A stretch of 64,000 bases of DNA from Bacteroidia bacterium. Its GTDB lineage: Bacteria > Bacteroidota > Bacteroidia > Bacteroidales > CAJPTX01. The position numbers were made by a program, and so were the translations under genes. Below, one piece after another: positions 52,293-62,100 of the stretch. Positions within the stretch are counted from its first letter, which is position 1. Each line of letters begins with the position of its first letter. The notes under the pieces are model-generated. The model ran no database searches and was not told the origin of the DNA. It was given only the letters and a program-made list of their open reading frames with translations. The stretch is taken from the NCBI GenBank assembly GCA_905373475.1, contig CAJPTC010000008.1, positions 15,021 to 79,020 of the forward strand. The letters run 5' to 3'.

Positions 52293-53579
52293 CTAGAAGC
52301 GTTTTGCAAATTCTTCTTCCAACATGGGACGGAAATCGGGATGCGCAATTGCAATCAGAGCCTTCGCGCGTTCGCGCAAACTCTTGCCCCAAAGGGCAGC
52401 CACTCCGAATTCAGTGACCACATAATCTACGTCATTGCGGGAGGTTGTAACCGCTGCTCCCTGTGCTAGGAAAGGCACGATACGAGAAACTGTTCCCTTT
52501 GCAGCCGTTGCGGGCATTGCCATTACAGACTTTCCGTGCCCCATTCGCGCACCGCGTACATAGTCCACCTGCCCACCAACTCCACTATATTGACGTAAAC
52601 CTATGGACTCGGAGACTACTTGCCCCATAAGATCGACTTCAAGGCAAGAGTTGATAGAGATCATATCCGAGTTCTTAGCAATTACGGTTGGATCGTTGAC
52701 GTAATCGCACGGATAGAGTTCTACGTTCGGATTATTGTTTGCGAAGTCGTAGAGACGCCGAGTACCCATTAGGAAAGTGGCAATCATCTTTCCCTTATGT
52801 AGGGCTTTCTTAGCGCCTGTTATAACCCCCGCTTCCACCAATTCCACAATTCCGTCGGAGAACATCTCGGTGTGGATTCCCAAATCTTTTTTGTGCTTCA
52901 AAGATAGCAAAACCGCATCGGGAATAGAACCGATGCCTAATTGCAAGGTAGCCCCATCGGGGATTAGCGAAGCACAATTTGCCCCGATAGCCTTTTCAAT
53001 ATCTCCTATCTGCCCTTTAGGCAATTCAAACAAGGGATAGGAGACCTCAACGATTTTCGTTAGTTTGCTTACATGCACCAAGTTATCACCGCCTATGAAA
53101 GGCATTTGATCATTAGCCTCTGCAATGACCACTTTAGCGCATTCTACGGCGGGTTTCGAATAATCGCACGAAACGCCATAGGAGCAATAGCCCTCTGCAT
53201 TAGGGCGCGATACCTGTACCAATGCGACATCTACGGGTAAAACGCCTTCACGGAACAGTCGGGGTACTTCATGAAAAAAGACGGGCGTAAAATCTGCACG
53301 TTTTTCCTCAACTGCTTTGCGCGCATTTCCTCCCACAAAAAGAGCGTTGTGGCGGAAATGTTTTTCCATCCCTGGATTCATATAGCGCATAGCCCCGAGG
53401 GTAAACATGTGCACCATTTCTACATTCTCGTAATCTTGGCAATGGTCTGCCAGTGCCTCGAGTACAAGGTTCGGTATACCAGCGGCATGTCCAACAACAA
53501 CGCGGTTGCCACTCTTGATCAACTTGATCGCCTCTTGGGCGGTAGTCAAACGACTTTGGTAATCAACATTCACACTCAT
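52293..53579 (-). CDS. abfT: 4-hydroxybutyrate CoA-transferase
   Basis: 428 residues of the acetyl-CoA hydrolase/transferase family: VVVGHAAGIPNLVLEALADH, LQLGIGSIPDAVLLSL, HTEMFSDGIVELVEAG (with the likely active-site glutamate) and GVGGQVDYVRGARMGHGKSVMAMP. It moves CoA from acetyl-CoA or butyryl-CoA to 4-hydroxybutyrate. The gene is 121 bases after abfD, and that gap contains a hairpin with T-rich tail, so its level may be set separately. Confidence 0.9.
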   Translation of the reverse strand: MSVNVDYQSRLTTAQEAIKLIKSGNRVVVGHAAGIPNLVLEALADHCQDYENVEMVHMFTLGAMRYMNPGMEKHFRHNALFVGGNARKAVEEKRADFTPVFFHEVPRLFREGVLPVDVALVQVSRPNAEGYCSYGVSCDYSKPAVECAKVVIAEANDQMPFIGGDNLVHVSKLTKIVEVSYPLFELPKGQIGDIEKAIGANCASLIPDGATLQLGIGSIPDAVLLSLKHKKDLGIHTEMFSDGIVELVEAGVITGAKKALHKGKMIATFLMGTRRLYDFANNNPNVELYPCDYVNDPTVIAKNSDMISINSCLEVDLMGQVVSESIGLRQYSGVGGQVDYVRGARMGHGKSVMAMPATAAKGTVSRIVPFLAQGAAVTTSRNDVDYVVTEFGVAALWGKSLRERAKALIAIAHPDFRPMLEEEFAKRF

Positions 53580-53599
53580 TATCCGCTTATCCTCTTATT

Positions 53600-53637
53600 T
53601 AGAAAAGAAGGCGCAGAGACTACAACGTCTCCACGCC
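53600..53637 (-). terminator. Intercistronic terminator-like hairpin between abfD and abfT
   Basis: On the minus strand an 11-bp stem (53637-53627 with 53620-53610; nine Watson-Crick and two G-T pairs) with loop GTTGTA is followed by TTCTTTTCT. It lies inside the operon, after abfD and before abfT, so it could lower downstream expression or protect the abfD message 3' end. Confidence 0.55.
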
Positions 53638-53700
53638 TCGATAAAACTCTTTACCGCGGGATCAAATCTGATAATTCGATCTAACTCACTGAACAGCTTT

Positions 53701-55164
53701 TTATTTCTTGTCACTGCGAATACGCGCGATGTTCTTCGCGAGCTCCTTCTTGGCTTCCAAGTTTCCTTGGCGAGCAATCATAATACGTTGCGCTTGTGGC
53801 GAACCCGCACCGTGCAAAGACTCAGTGCGATACCCTACAGCTGCCGTACCGAGAGTCATGTTCTCGATCAGACGGAGTACACGCATTCTGTCTTCGGTGG
53901 GTACGCTATCGACACCACGCAAATACTTTTCTACATAGTGCCCCACTTCCTTGCTGCGGAAATCGGCTTCGGAAGGCATTGTAACCATAATCCCCCCTGC
54001 AATATCTTCAGCTAGACGAGCGATTTCGTAAGGGAAACGTGTAACATTCTGCTTACAAACATTGGCGAGCAGAAGGTCTATTTGGTAGTTCCCAGCCTGC
54101 GTCTTTTGTCCCTCGCTAGAGCAAGCAATACCGCAAGCATACAAGGTTTCATTAAGGTGAATCATCTCAATGAGCTTATCCTTGATGTGGCTTGCTTTTG
54201 CAGCTCCATTATAATCGGCTGCTAGGGCAGCAGCCCCGATCAAAACGTCGCCCACGCCGACTTTGCACCCCCCATACGACTGACGGTGATATCCTGCAAA
54301 GCGTTCTACCATCATACCCGAGAAATCGTATTCTTCACACATAAAGACACGTTCCCATGGGATGAATACGTTATCGAAGATCACGAGGGCTTCGTGACCG
54401 CCAAACATTGAGTTTCCTACATCCAAGGTGTGGAACTCTTCCATCTTACGAGTATCACAAGACTGACGTCCGTAGATCATCAATACGCCTTCTGCATCTG
54501 AAGGAATAGCGAAAGAGACAGCATACGCTTTGTCTTCTTCCTTCATAGCAATAGTAGGCATAATAAGGTGTTCGTGCGAATTTACAGCACCCGTCTGGTG
54601 CGCCTTAGCACCACGCACTACAATACCGTCTTTTCTTTTTTCCACGATATGCACGAACATATCGGGGTCTTTCTGCTGTGAGGGCGACAAACCACGATCC
54701 CCCTTAGGGTCAGTCATAGCGCCGTCTACCGTCCAGTCGTTCTCTTGTACCATCTTGAGGTACTCAACGAAACGCTTGTGGTATTCTGTGCCATGCTTTT
54801 TGTCCATTTCATAGGTGGTGGAGAAGATTGCGTTGAACGCATCCATCCCTACGCATCTCTGGAAGCAAGCTGCCGTTTTCTGCCCCATCAGGCGCTGCAT
54901 CTTCACCTTCATAACCAAATCAGCAGGACTCTGATGCAAGTGGCAAAAACGATTGATACGTTTCCCCGTTAGGTTAGACTCAACGGTCATAATATCCTTA
55001 TACTCGTCCATCTGCGCCAGCGTATAGGTCATAGCGACAGAATTCAAGGAGGGACGAATGATGGGGTGATCTACAGGGTTCTCTACTAACTTCCCAAACA
55101 AATATACGCGGAGCTTCATCTTGCGGATGCTCTCAACGTACTGCTCACTGGTCATCAATGCCAT
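53701..55164 (-). CDS. abfD: 4-hydroxybutyryl-CoA dehydratase / vinylacetyl-CoA isomerase
   Basis: 487 residues, very close along the whole length to the Clostridium aminobutyricum enzyme as I remember it. It dehydrates 4-hydroxybutyryl-CoA to crotonyl-CoA with a [4Fe-4S] cluster and FAD by a radical path. Cluster ligands are all present: C100 and C104 in AACFQRCVGMDAF, and the His and Cys eight positions apart in GYHRQSYGGCKVG. The flavin-domain blocks include DGAMTDPKGDRG and GAKAHQTGAVNSHEH. The C-terminal end carries AQRIMIARQGNLEAKKELAK. It is the first gene of the operon, with two candidate promoter elements upstream. The enzyme is oxygen-sensitive, which agrees with an anaerobe. Confidence 0.96.
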   Translation of the reverse strand: MALMTSEQYVESIRKMKLRVYLFGKLVENPVDHPIIRPSLNSVAMTYTLAQMDEYKDIMTVESNLTGKRINRFCHLHQSPADLVMKVKMQRLMGQKTAACFQRCVGMDAFNAIFSTTYEMDKKHGTEYHKRFVEYLKMVQENDWTVDGAMTDPKGDRGLSPSQQKDPDMFVHIVEKRKDGIVVRGAKAHQTGAVNSHEHLIMPTIAMKEEDKAYAVSFAIPSDAEGVLMIYGRQSCDTRKMEEFHTLDVGNSMFGGHEALVIFDNVFIPWERVFMCEEYDFSGMMVERFAGYHRQSYGGCKVGVGDVLIGAAALAADYNGAAKASHIKDKLIEMIHLNETLYACGIACSSEGQKTQAGNYQIDLLLANVCKQNVTRFPYEIARLAEDIAGGIMVTMPSEADFRSKEVGHYVEKYLRGVDSVPTEDRMRVLRLIENMTLGTAAVGYRTESLHGAGSPQAQRIMIARQGNLEAKKELAKNIARIRSDKK

Positions 55165-55239
55165 CTTACTCTATAATTTATGCGGTTCTTTCTCCGAATC
55201 AATGTACTGCGGGGCATCGGGGAGCTCCGTAGCACATTC

Positions 55240-55247
55240 CAAAGGTA
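55240..55247 (-). promoter_or_regulatory. Promoter -7 element (TACCTTTG), proximal candidate for abfD
   Basis: Exact TAnnTTTG match on the minus strand, 75 bases before the abfD ATG. A TTG lies 17 bases or so upstream as a weak -33 element. Confidence 0.5.
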
Positions 55248-55357
55248 AGCACTTTTTCTGCCCAATTTCCTTCATTTTTACCGCAAAACGACCAGTTTTC
55301 GCCCTATTTCGGTATTCTTTTTTGTTGTAATTATAAATAAACATATAATCATCTATA

Positions 55358-55373
55358 ATACAACGTGTTGTAT
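55358..55373. promoter_or_regulatory. Inverted repeat ATACAAC-GT-GTTGTAT in the abfD leader
   Basis: Perfect 7-bp arms with a 2-base centre, typical of a dimeric regulator site. It lies between the distal (55411) and proximal (55240) -7 elements. No regulator gene is next to it, so the protein is unknown. Confidence 0.45.
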
Positions 55374-55410
55374 ATTTCCTCTCAGAATGCCATATTTTTT
55401 GTTTTCATAG

Positions 55411-55418
55411 CAAAGGTA
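55411..55418 (-). promoter_or_regulatory. Promoter -7 element (TACCTTTG), distal candidate for abfD
   Basis: Exact TAnnTTTG match on the minus strand, about 247 bases before the abfD ATG. TTTT about 18 bases upstream is a weak -33 candidate. A transcript from here would carry the inverted repeat in its leader. Confidence 0.5.
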
Positions 55419-55912
55419 GTAAAACATACCGATTCTAAAAGCGAATCTAACTTTTTTGTCCCTAAAGAGGTCTCATGATGCGAACATGAGGACAAAGAAT
55501 TTCGTAGCAGTTTGGCTTATGCCCATAGCGCAGGTTAAGAGTTTTGGATACAAGGGGCGACAAGCAATTATAGATTATACATATAACAGGGTAATTACAC
55601 AATGCACTAAGCGCATTCAATGAGAGAATCACGTTTTCCCCTACAGAGTTGATATTCAACATCATATAGGTCCATCCTACTCATATATAGAGTAGAGGCG
55701 ACATTATGATCACAGGCGACGTAGCATAATACGCAAATTGCTGTGTTGCTTGAGAAATTCAGGGTCGGTTACACACAACCAAGCATTCTAACCACACCTA
55801 CGGGAAGAACGCTCAAATTTCTGTTTTGCAACACCTCATAGCAGACGCTACAGGCTACACGCCCAAACGATCAATCGATCAAGATCAGGAGAGAAGGAAA
55901 GAGGAGATGAAA

Positions 55913-57226
55913 TCAATTTGGGATCTTTAGTTCTTGCATAGCTTCGCCTACTACGTAAGTGCTGCCGCCTACAAAGATGAGATCTTCGGGTGTGGCATCT
56001 TTCATTGCAGCATGTAGAGCTTCGGCTACCGAAGCGTAGGCGTTGCCAACAAGTTCTAAATCGGCAGCACGCTGTTGCAAATCTTCAACCTTTAGTGCTC
56101 TGGGCACAGCTGCCTGCGTAAAATAGTACTGTGCTTCCTTAGGAAGTTGAAGTAGTATACCTCGGATGTCCTTATCGCCCGTAAGGCCAATTATCATGCG
56201 CAATTTCTCGTACTTTGTGTTCCGTAACTGTGCGGTCACTGAGCGTATTCCATCCACATTGTGTCCCGTGTCGCATACAACACGCGGATTTTCGTTCAAC
56301 CACTGCCAGCGCCCTAAGAGGTGTGTACGTTCCACGACGTGAAGTAAACCGTCTTTTAGCGCTTCGTCGCTTATTGCACAACCGTGTGCGCGGAGCAAAT
56401 CTACGCCGCTCAGGACGGTAGCGAGATTCCAGACCTGTACTGCTCCCAGGAGATCTGTGTCGAAAATAACGGACTCCTTCTTGTAGGCATGCTCAAAATG
56501 GAAGTGCTGCAATTTCCCCTCGTCGCAAAGTCGTTGTTCTACACACTTCCATGTGTTGCTTGCTATGGTGAGGGTAGTTTCCTGATTGGTGGCTGCGTTG
56601 GTAAATACGCCACGTACTGGACCGCGTGCGTCGCCCACAACTACTGGTACTCCGAGTTTTACAATCCCTGCTTTCTCTTTAGCAATAGCCTCAATTGTAT
56701 TGCCGAGCAAATCGGTATGATCGAGACTAACATTCGTCACAATGCTCAAGATAGGCTGTATGATGTTTGTAGAATCAAGCCGACCGCCGAGTCCCACCTC
56801 GATGACGGCAACATCTACTGCTTCATCGGCAAAATAACTAAAGGCCATAGCCACAAACATCTCAAAAAACGAGGGTTTAATTTCCTCGAAGATCTCTTTG
56901 TGGCTTGCCACGTAATCTACGACATATTCCTCTCGGATCTTTTCTCCGTTCACTCGAATGCGTTCGCGAAAATCGATAAGATGTGGCGACGTACAGAGCC
57001 CTACTTTATATCCTGCGGACTGTAAAATACTGGCTAGTGCATGCGATACACTCCCCTTTCCGTTCGTCCCTCCTACATGCACGCAAAGGTAAGACTGATG
57101 TGGTGAGCCGTCGTACTGATCTAATGCCTCGCTTGTATCGAGGTTCGCCTTGTAAGCCGCAGCTCCCGTGCGTTGGAACATTGGGAGCGACGATTCGAGA
57201 TATGCTATAGTTTCTTGGTAATTCAT
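55913..57226 (-). CDS. folC: Dihydrofolate synthase / folylpolyglutamate synthase
   Basis: 437 residues of the Mur ligase fold. P-loop VGGTNGKGSVSHALASIL, SPHLIDFRERIRVNG, the DHTDLLG block in VTNVSLDHTDLLGNTIEAIAKEKAGI, and C-terminal CDTGHNVDGI. It adds glutamate to dihydropteroate and to folates with ATP. It is third in the minus-strand run secA, argS, folC, 39 bases after argS. Confidence 0.94.
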   Translation of the reverse strand: MNYQETIAYLESSLPMFQRTGAAAYKANLDTSEALDQYDGSPHQSYLCVHVGGTNGKGSVSHALASILQSAGYKVGLCTSPHLIDFRERIRVNGEKIREEYVVDYVASHKEIFEEIKPSFFEMFVAMAFSYFADEAVDVAVIEVGLGGRLDSTNIIQPILSIVTNVSLDHTDLLGNTIEAIAKEKAGIVKLGVPVVVGDARGPVRGVFTNAATNQETTLTIASNTWKCVEQRLCDEGKLQHFHFEHAYKKESVIFDTDLLGAVQVWNLATVLSGVDLLRAHGCAISDEALKDGLLHVVERTHLLGRWQWLNENPRVVCDTGHNVDGIRSVTAQLRNTKYEKLRMIIGLTGDKDIRGILLQLPKEAQYYFTQAAVPRALKVEDLQQRAADLELVGNAYASVAEALHAAMKDATPEDLIFVGGSTYVVGEAMQELKIPN

Positions 57227-57265
57227 TCAAACCAAACCAATACGTAAGACAATTATCTGCGGAGA

Positions 57266-59053
57266 CTACATCTGTTCAGGCGTCTGAATGCCGAGCAACA
57301 AGAGTCCGCTTTGGAGTACTCGTACCGTACTCTGAGTTAAAATGAGGCGCAATTTCTGCAAAGCAATGTTTTCTTCGCGTGCGATAGGACACTCATGATA
57401 AAACTGGTTGAAACGACAAGCCAATTCATAGATGTAATTGGCAACTATGGCGGGACTCAGCCTAGAGGCAGCTTCTTGTATCACACGTCCGTACTCATAC
57501 AACGCAAGTATAAGCGTACGTTCGTAACGATTGAGTTCACACCCTTCGATCTTATATTGAGGTAAAGTAGCAACCACCTGAGCTTGCTTACGCAAAATGG
57601 AATAGGCGCGTGCACAAGTATACTGAAGGAATGGACCTGTATTTCCGTTGAAGTCTACCGATTCTTGCGGATTGAACATCATTCCTTTGGCGGGATCGAT
57701 TTTCAGCATGTAATATTTCAGTGCACCAAGTGCCACTTTCCTGTAGATCTCTTTGGCTTCTTCTGGTGGGAGCTCTGCTGCTTTTCCTTGTTCTTGACCG
57801 ATCTTTGTGGCCTCGTCAATAAGTTCTGCAATTAAATCGTCGGCATCTACCACCGTTCCTTCGCGAGATTTCATCTTTCCCTCGGGCAAGGTAATCATGC
57901 CATAGCTAAGATGGAAGATGCGCTCACTCCAAGCATACCCCAAACGACCTAAAAGTTTACGTAGTACTTGGAAATGATATTCTTGTTCATTGCCTACCAC
58001 ATAGACCATATCGTCGAGCTTGTATTCATTGAACCTCTCGACAGCCGTACCCAAATCCTGTGTCATGTAGACAGAGGTTCCGTCAGAACGGAGTAAAAGC
58101 TTCTCATCAAGCCCTTCGTCGCGCAAATCTACCCAAACAGAGCCATCGGGATGGCGCGTTAAAACACCGCGCGCAAGCCCGTCTTCTACAATCTTTTTAC
58201 CCAAGAGGTATGTTTCCGATTCGTAGTAAATTTTGTCAAAATGGATGCCTAACGCGGTATAGGTTTCATCGAACCCTTTATAGACCCATGCATTCATGGT
58301 AGCCCAGAGGGCACGTGTTTCCTGATCGCCAGCTTCCCATTTCCTTAACAATTCTTGCGCTTCGAGAAGTATGGGAGCCTGCTTTTTGGCATCATCTTCG
58401 GAGAGGCCTTTTGCTTCTAAAGCTTTTACCTCGTCACGATAGGCTTTGTCGTAACGGACATAATAGTCTCCTACGAAATGGTCTCCTTTTTGTCCTGTTG
58501 AATCTGGTGTAGCACCATTCCCATAACGCAACCATGCGACCATGGATTTACAAATATGAATTCCTCGGTCGTTCACCAAATTTGCCATTACGACCTCAGT
58601 TCCTGCTGCCTCCAGTATGCGCGAGACAGACCACCCTAGAAGGTTGTTGCGTATGTGCCCCAAGTGCAATGGTTTGTTCGTATTGGGCGAACTGTACTCG
58701 ACCATTACCTTGCGCCCATTTTTAGGGGCATTTCCCCATGACTCTGTATCGCGGATAGCAAGCAAGCTTTGGCACAAGTAGGTATTCTTCAAGGAGAGGT
58801 TCAAGAACCCTTTTACCACATTGAAACTCTGAACTTTATCGGAATGCTCTACAAGCCATTGTCCGAGTTCTTCGGCTAGCACTTCGGGCTTTGAGCGTGC
58901 CAACTTTATCCACGGGAATACGACAAGAGTATAGTCTCCCTCAAACTCTTCGCGCGTAGTCTGTAAGACGAGGAGTGCAGTATCTACCTGTGCCCCAAAA
59001 CGAGCCCGTAAGGCTTCTTCTACATCTGCGCGAAGCTCTAACAACAAATCCAT
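57266..59053 (-). CDS. argS: Arginyl-tRNA synthetase
   Basis: 595 residues, class I. An N-terminal additional domain (about 1-110) is followed by the catalytic core with the HIGH-type motif PLHLGHIRNN (preceded by VEYSSPNTNKP) and a KMSKS-type site modified to GKMKSREGTVVDADDL. The C-terminal anticodon-binding domain has FNQFYHECPI and ends near LRLILTQSTVRVLQSGLLLLGI. It charges tRNA-Arg; one of its substrates (TCT anticodon) is encoded at 38613. The gene starts 70 bases after the secA stop. Confidence 0.96.
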   Translation of the reverse strand: MDLLLELRADVEEALRARFGAQVDTALLVLQTTREEFEGDYTLVVFPWIKLARSKPEVLAEELGQWLVEHSDKVQSFNVVKGFLNLSLKNTYLCQSLLAIRDTESWGNAPKNGRKVMVEYSSPNTNKPLHLGHIRNNLLGWSVSRILEAAGTEVVMANLVNDRGIHICKSMVAWLRYGNGATPDSTGQKGDHFVGDYYVRYDKAYRDEVKALEAKGLSEDDAKKQAPILLEAQELLRKWEAGDQETRALWATMNAWVYKGFDETYTALGIHFDKIYYESETYLLGKKIVEDGLARGVLTRHPDGSVWVDLRDEGLDEKLLLRSDGTSVYMTQDLGTAVERFNEYKLDDMVYVVGNEQEYHFQVLRKLLGRLGYAWSERIFHLSYGMITLPEGKMKSREGTVVDADDLIAELIDEATKIGQEQGKAAELPPEEAKEIYRKVALGALKYYMLKIDPAKGMMFNPQESVDFNGNTGPFLQYTCARAYSILRKQAQVVATLPQYKIEGCELNRYERTLILALYEYGRVIQEAASRLSPAIVANYIYELACRFNQFYHECPIAREENIALQKLRLILTQSTVRVLQSGLLLLGIQTPEQM

Positions 59054-59123
59054 GAAACCAATGGGAAGATTAAAGATTTTAGATCGGCAACAACTTGCAA
59101 CGCTTTTGCTTTACCTACTAATT

Positions 59124-62100
59124 CTACTGCGCATTAGCGCCGCAACAGTTCTTGTACTTCTTGCCACTACCGCAAGGACACGGATCGTTGCGCCCTACCT
59201 TTTGTTCGCGTCGAACGGGGGTATGGTTTACCTCTTTGTGTTGCATGGCAGCAGCAGCTTCTTGCGCTGCACGACGCGCCGCGTCAGAATTCGCACCTCC
59301 TAAATCTTCGCGCGAGGTATGTAACTTCCTCTGTTCTCGTTGGTTAGGACGACGAGCGGGGGCTTCTGAAAGATCTTTCGCTTCTTCAGTCTGTGGTAAG
59401 TGTACCCTTAGGATGAGACGCAAGACATCGCGGTTCAACTCCTGCATCATTTTTTCAAAGAGCGAATAGCCTTCGAACTTGTAGATGATAAGCGGATCTT
59501 TTTGTTCGTACGACGCATTCTGCACGCTTTGCTTCAGCTCATCCATGGCGAGCAAGTGCTGCTGCCAGTGTCGGTCTATCTCATGAAGTATGACAGTTCG
59601 CGAAATTCCACGAATCAGTTCACGCCCTTGCGAGGCTACTGCACGCTTGAGATTGACTACTACATGAATTTCTTGCTTGCCGTCTGATAATGGCACTACG
59701 ACATTTTCGTAGCGATCGCCGTGCTCTTGTACCACACTTTGGAAGACGGGATAAGCTCGTGCCGACATAGTTGCCATACGCGATTTGTAGCGTTCCCACA
59801 CCATGGTACGTAACAGGTCGTAGAGCTTTTCAGAATCTAGGCTATAATACTGTTCTTCGGAGATGGAATTCTCCATAGCAAACTCTCGCATTACGGCCAT
59901 CGAGAATTCGGCATAATCCTCTCCTCCCGCGTAGTTGTTGGCAATCTCCTCGCACACGCCTTGTACGATATCGTACATATCTTCTTCGATCCGTTCCCCG
60001 AAAAGTGCGTTACGACGGCGCGTGTAGATACGTTCACGCTGCATATTCATCACATCGTCGTACTCCAATAAGCGCTTACGTATACCAAAATTGTTCTGCT
60101 CGACTTTCTGCTGGGCACGTTCGATCGATTTGGAGATTCGGGAATGCTGGATTGCCTCCCCTTCCTTGTGCCCTAAGAAGTCCATTATTTTAGCCAAGCG
60201 ATCCGAGCCAAAGAGACGCATCAGGTTGTCTTCCAAGGAGACAAAGAAGAGCGACGAACCTGGGTCGCCCTGACGTCCAGAACGACCACGTAACTGTCGG
60301 TCGACACGACGCGACTCGTGACGTTCTGTACCAATGATTGCAAGTCCGCCTGCCGCACGTACTTCAGGGCTGAGTTTAATATCGGTACCACGCCCTGCCA
60401 TGTTGGTGGCTATGGTAACCGTGCCCTTCTGCCCTGCTTGTGCCACAATTTCGGCCTCTCGCTGATGCTGCTTTGCATTTAGGACATTGTGCGGTATCTT
60501 CTTGAACTTGAGCATACGGCTGAGCTGTTCGGAGATCTCGACGGAGGTAGTACCTACGAGAACAGGCCGCCCTTGCGCAACCAGTTTTTCAATTTCTTCT
60601 ATTACGGCAGCGAATTTTTCGCGCGTGGTTTTGTAAATGATATCTGGCTGGTCGTCGCGCTGTACGGGTTTGTTGGTCGGAATTACGACTACATCTAACT
60701 TATATATATCCCACAACTCGCCCGCTTCAGTCTCGGCTGTACCCGTCATCCCCGAAAGTTTGTGGTACATGCGGAAATAGTTCTGCAAAGTGATCGTAGC
60801 AAAAGTTTGCGTAGCTGCCTCTACTTTCACTCGCTCCTTAGCTTCGATAGCTTGATGCAATCCATCAGAATAACGCCGTCCTTCGAGTACACGCCCTGTT
60901 TGCTCGTCGACGATCTTAACCTGATTGTCGGTTATTACGTACTCAACGTCGCGTTCGAACATGGCGTAAGCACGTAAAAGCTGCTGTACTGTATGTAAAC
61001 GTTCCGCTTTTAGAGCGTACTGGCGCATCAGCTCTTCGTGTGCGCGCGCCTTCTCATCGCCTTCTAGTCCACTCTGCTCTAGTTCTGCAATTTTGGTAGC
61101 CAGATCGGGCAAGATAAAGAAATCGGGGTCGGCGACTGCCTTAGATAGAACATCGATCCCTTTGTCGGTAAGCTCTACTGCGTTTTGTTTTTCGTCTATA
61201 ATGAAATACAGCTCATCGGTGATGAGGTGCATATTCTTGTTGTTCTCCTGCATGTAGAAGTTTTCGGTCTTCTGCCGTAAACTCTTCATGCCTGGTTCAC
61301 TTTCAAACTTGATAAACGGTTTGTATTTTGGCAAGCCTTTGTAGACGCGCAGGAGGAGTTTTCCTGCTTCATCATTCTTTTCTTCTGATGCCAATTTTTT
61401 TGCTTCGGCGAGAATACTTGTAACTAGCTTTTGTTGTGCCGATACCAACTCTTCCACTTGAGGGCGGAACTCTTCGAACATCTGATCGTCGCCCTGTGGG
61501 GTAGGTCCTGAGATGATTAACGGGGTACGAGCGTCGTCAATGAGTACCGAGTCCACCTCGTCAACGATGGCGTAGTTGTGCTTGCGCTGTACGAGTCCTT
61601 GGGCATCAAAGACCATGTTATCGCGCAAGTAGTCAAAACCAAATTCGTTGTTCGTGCCAAAGGTTATATCGGCCTGATAAGCCTTCCGACGGGCTTCGCT
61701 GCTTGGTTCGTGTAAATCAATACAATCTACACTCAAGCCGTGGAATTCGTAGAGAGGTCCCATCCACTCGGAGTCGCGTCGTGCTAAATAATCATTGACG
61801 GTTACGACGTGTACGCCTCGTCCTGGGAGTGCATTCAAGAAAACGGGGAGTGTTGCCACAAGGGTTTTCCCTTCCCCTGTAGACATCTCGGCAATTTTAC
61901 CTTGGTGCAGCACAAGCCCGCCGATGAGCTGTACGTCGTAGTGCACCATGTCCCAAGTGATTTCCGTACCGCCTGCACGCCAGTGGTTCTGGTAAATTGC
62001 TTTGTCGCCTTCGATACGTAAAAAGTCCTTACCACTTCCTGCCAACTGGCGATCAAAATCGCTAGCAGTAACGACGATTTCGGTATTCTGCGAGAAACGT

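Larger units (their letters stand above)
55165..55912. other. Long intergenic region upstream of the 4-hydroxybutyrate operon
   Basis: About 750 bases without a supported gene. The part near abfD holds two exact -7 elements and an inverted repeat, listed separately. The part from about 55450 to 55900, downstream of folC on the same strand, is of mixed composition. I see no terminator for folC, no tRNA and no convincing ORF there; the longest frame (67 codons, 55462-55665 minus) resembles nothing I know. A small RNA is possible but unsupported. Confidence 0.4.

Noticed and set aside
53595..53777. 60-codon minus-strand frame between abfT and abfD
   Set aside because: It overlaps the 3' end of abfD in another frame and the hairpin; no family resemblance.
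56384..57025. 213-codon plus-strand frame
   Set aside because: It lies antisense inside folC, whose motifs are clear. The translated product has no recognisable domain or good start.
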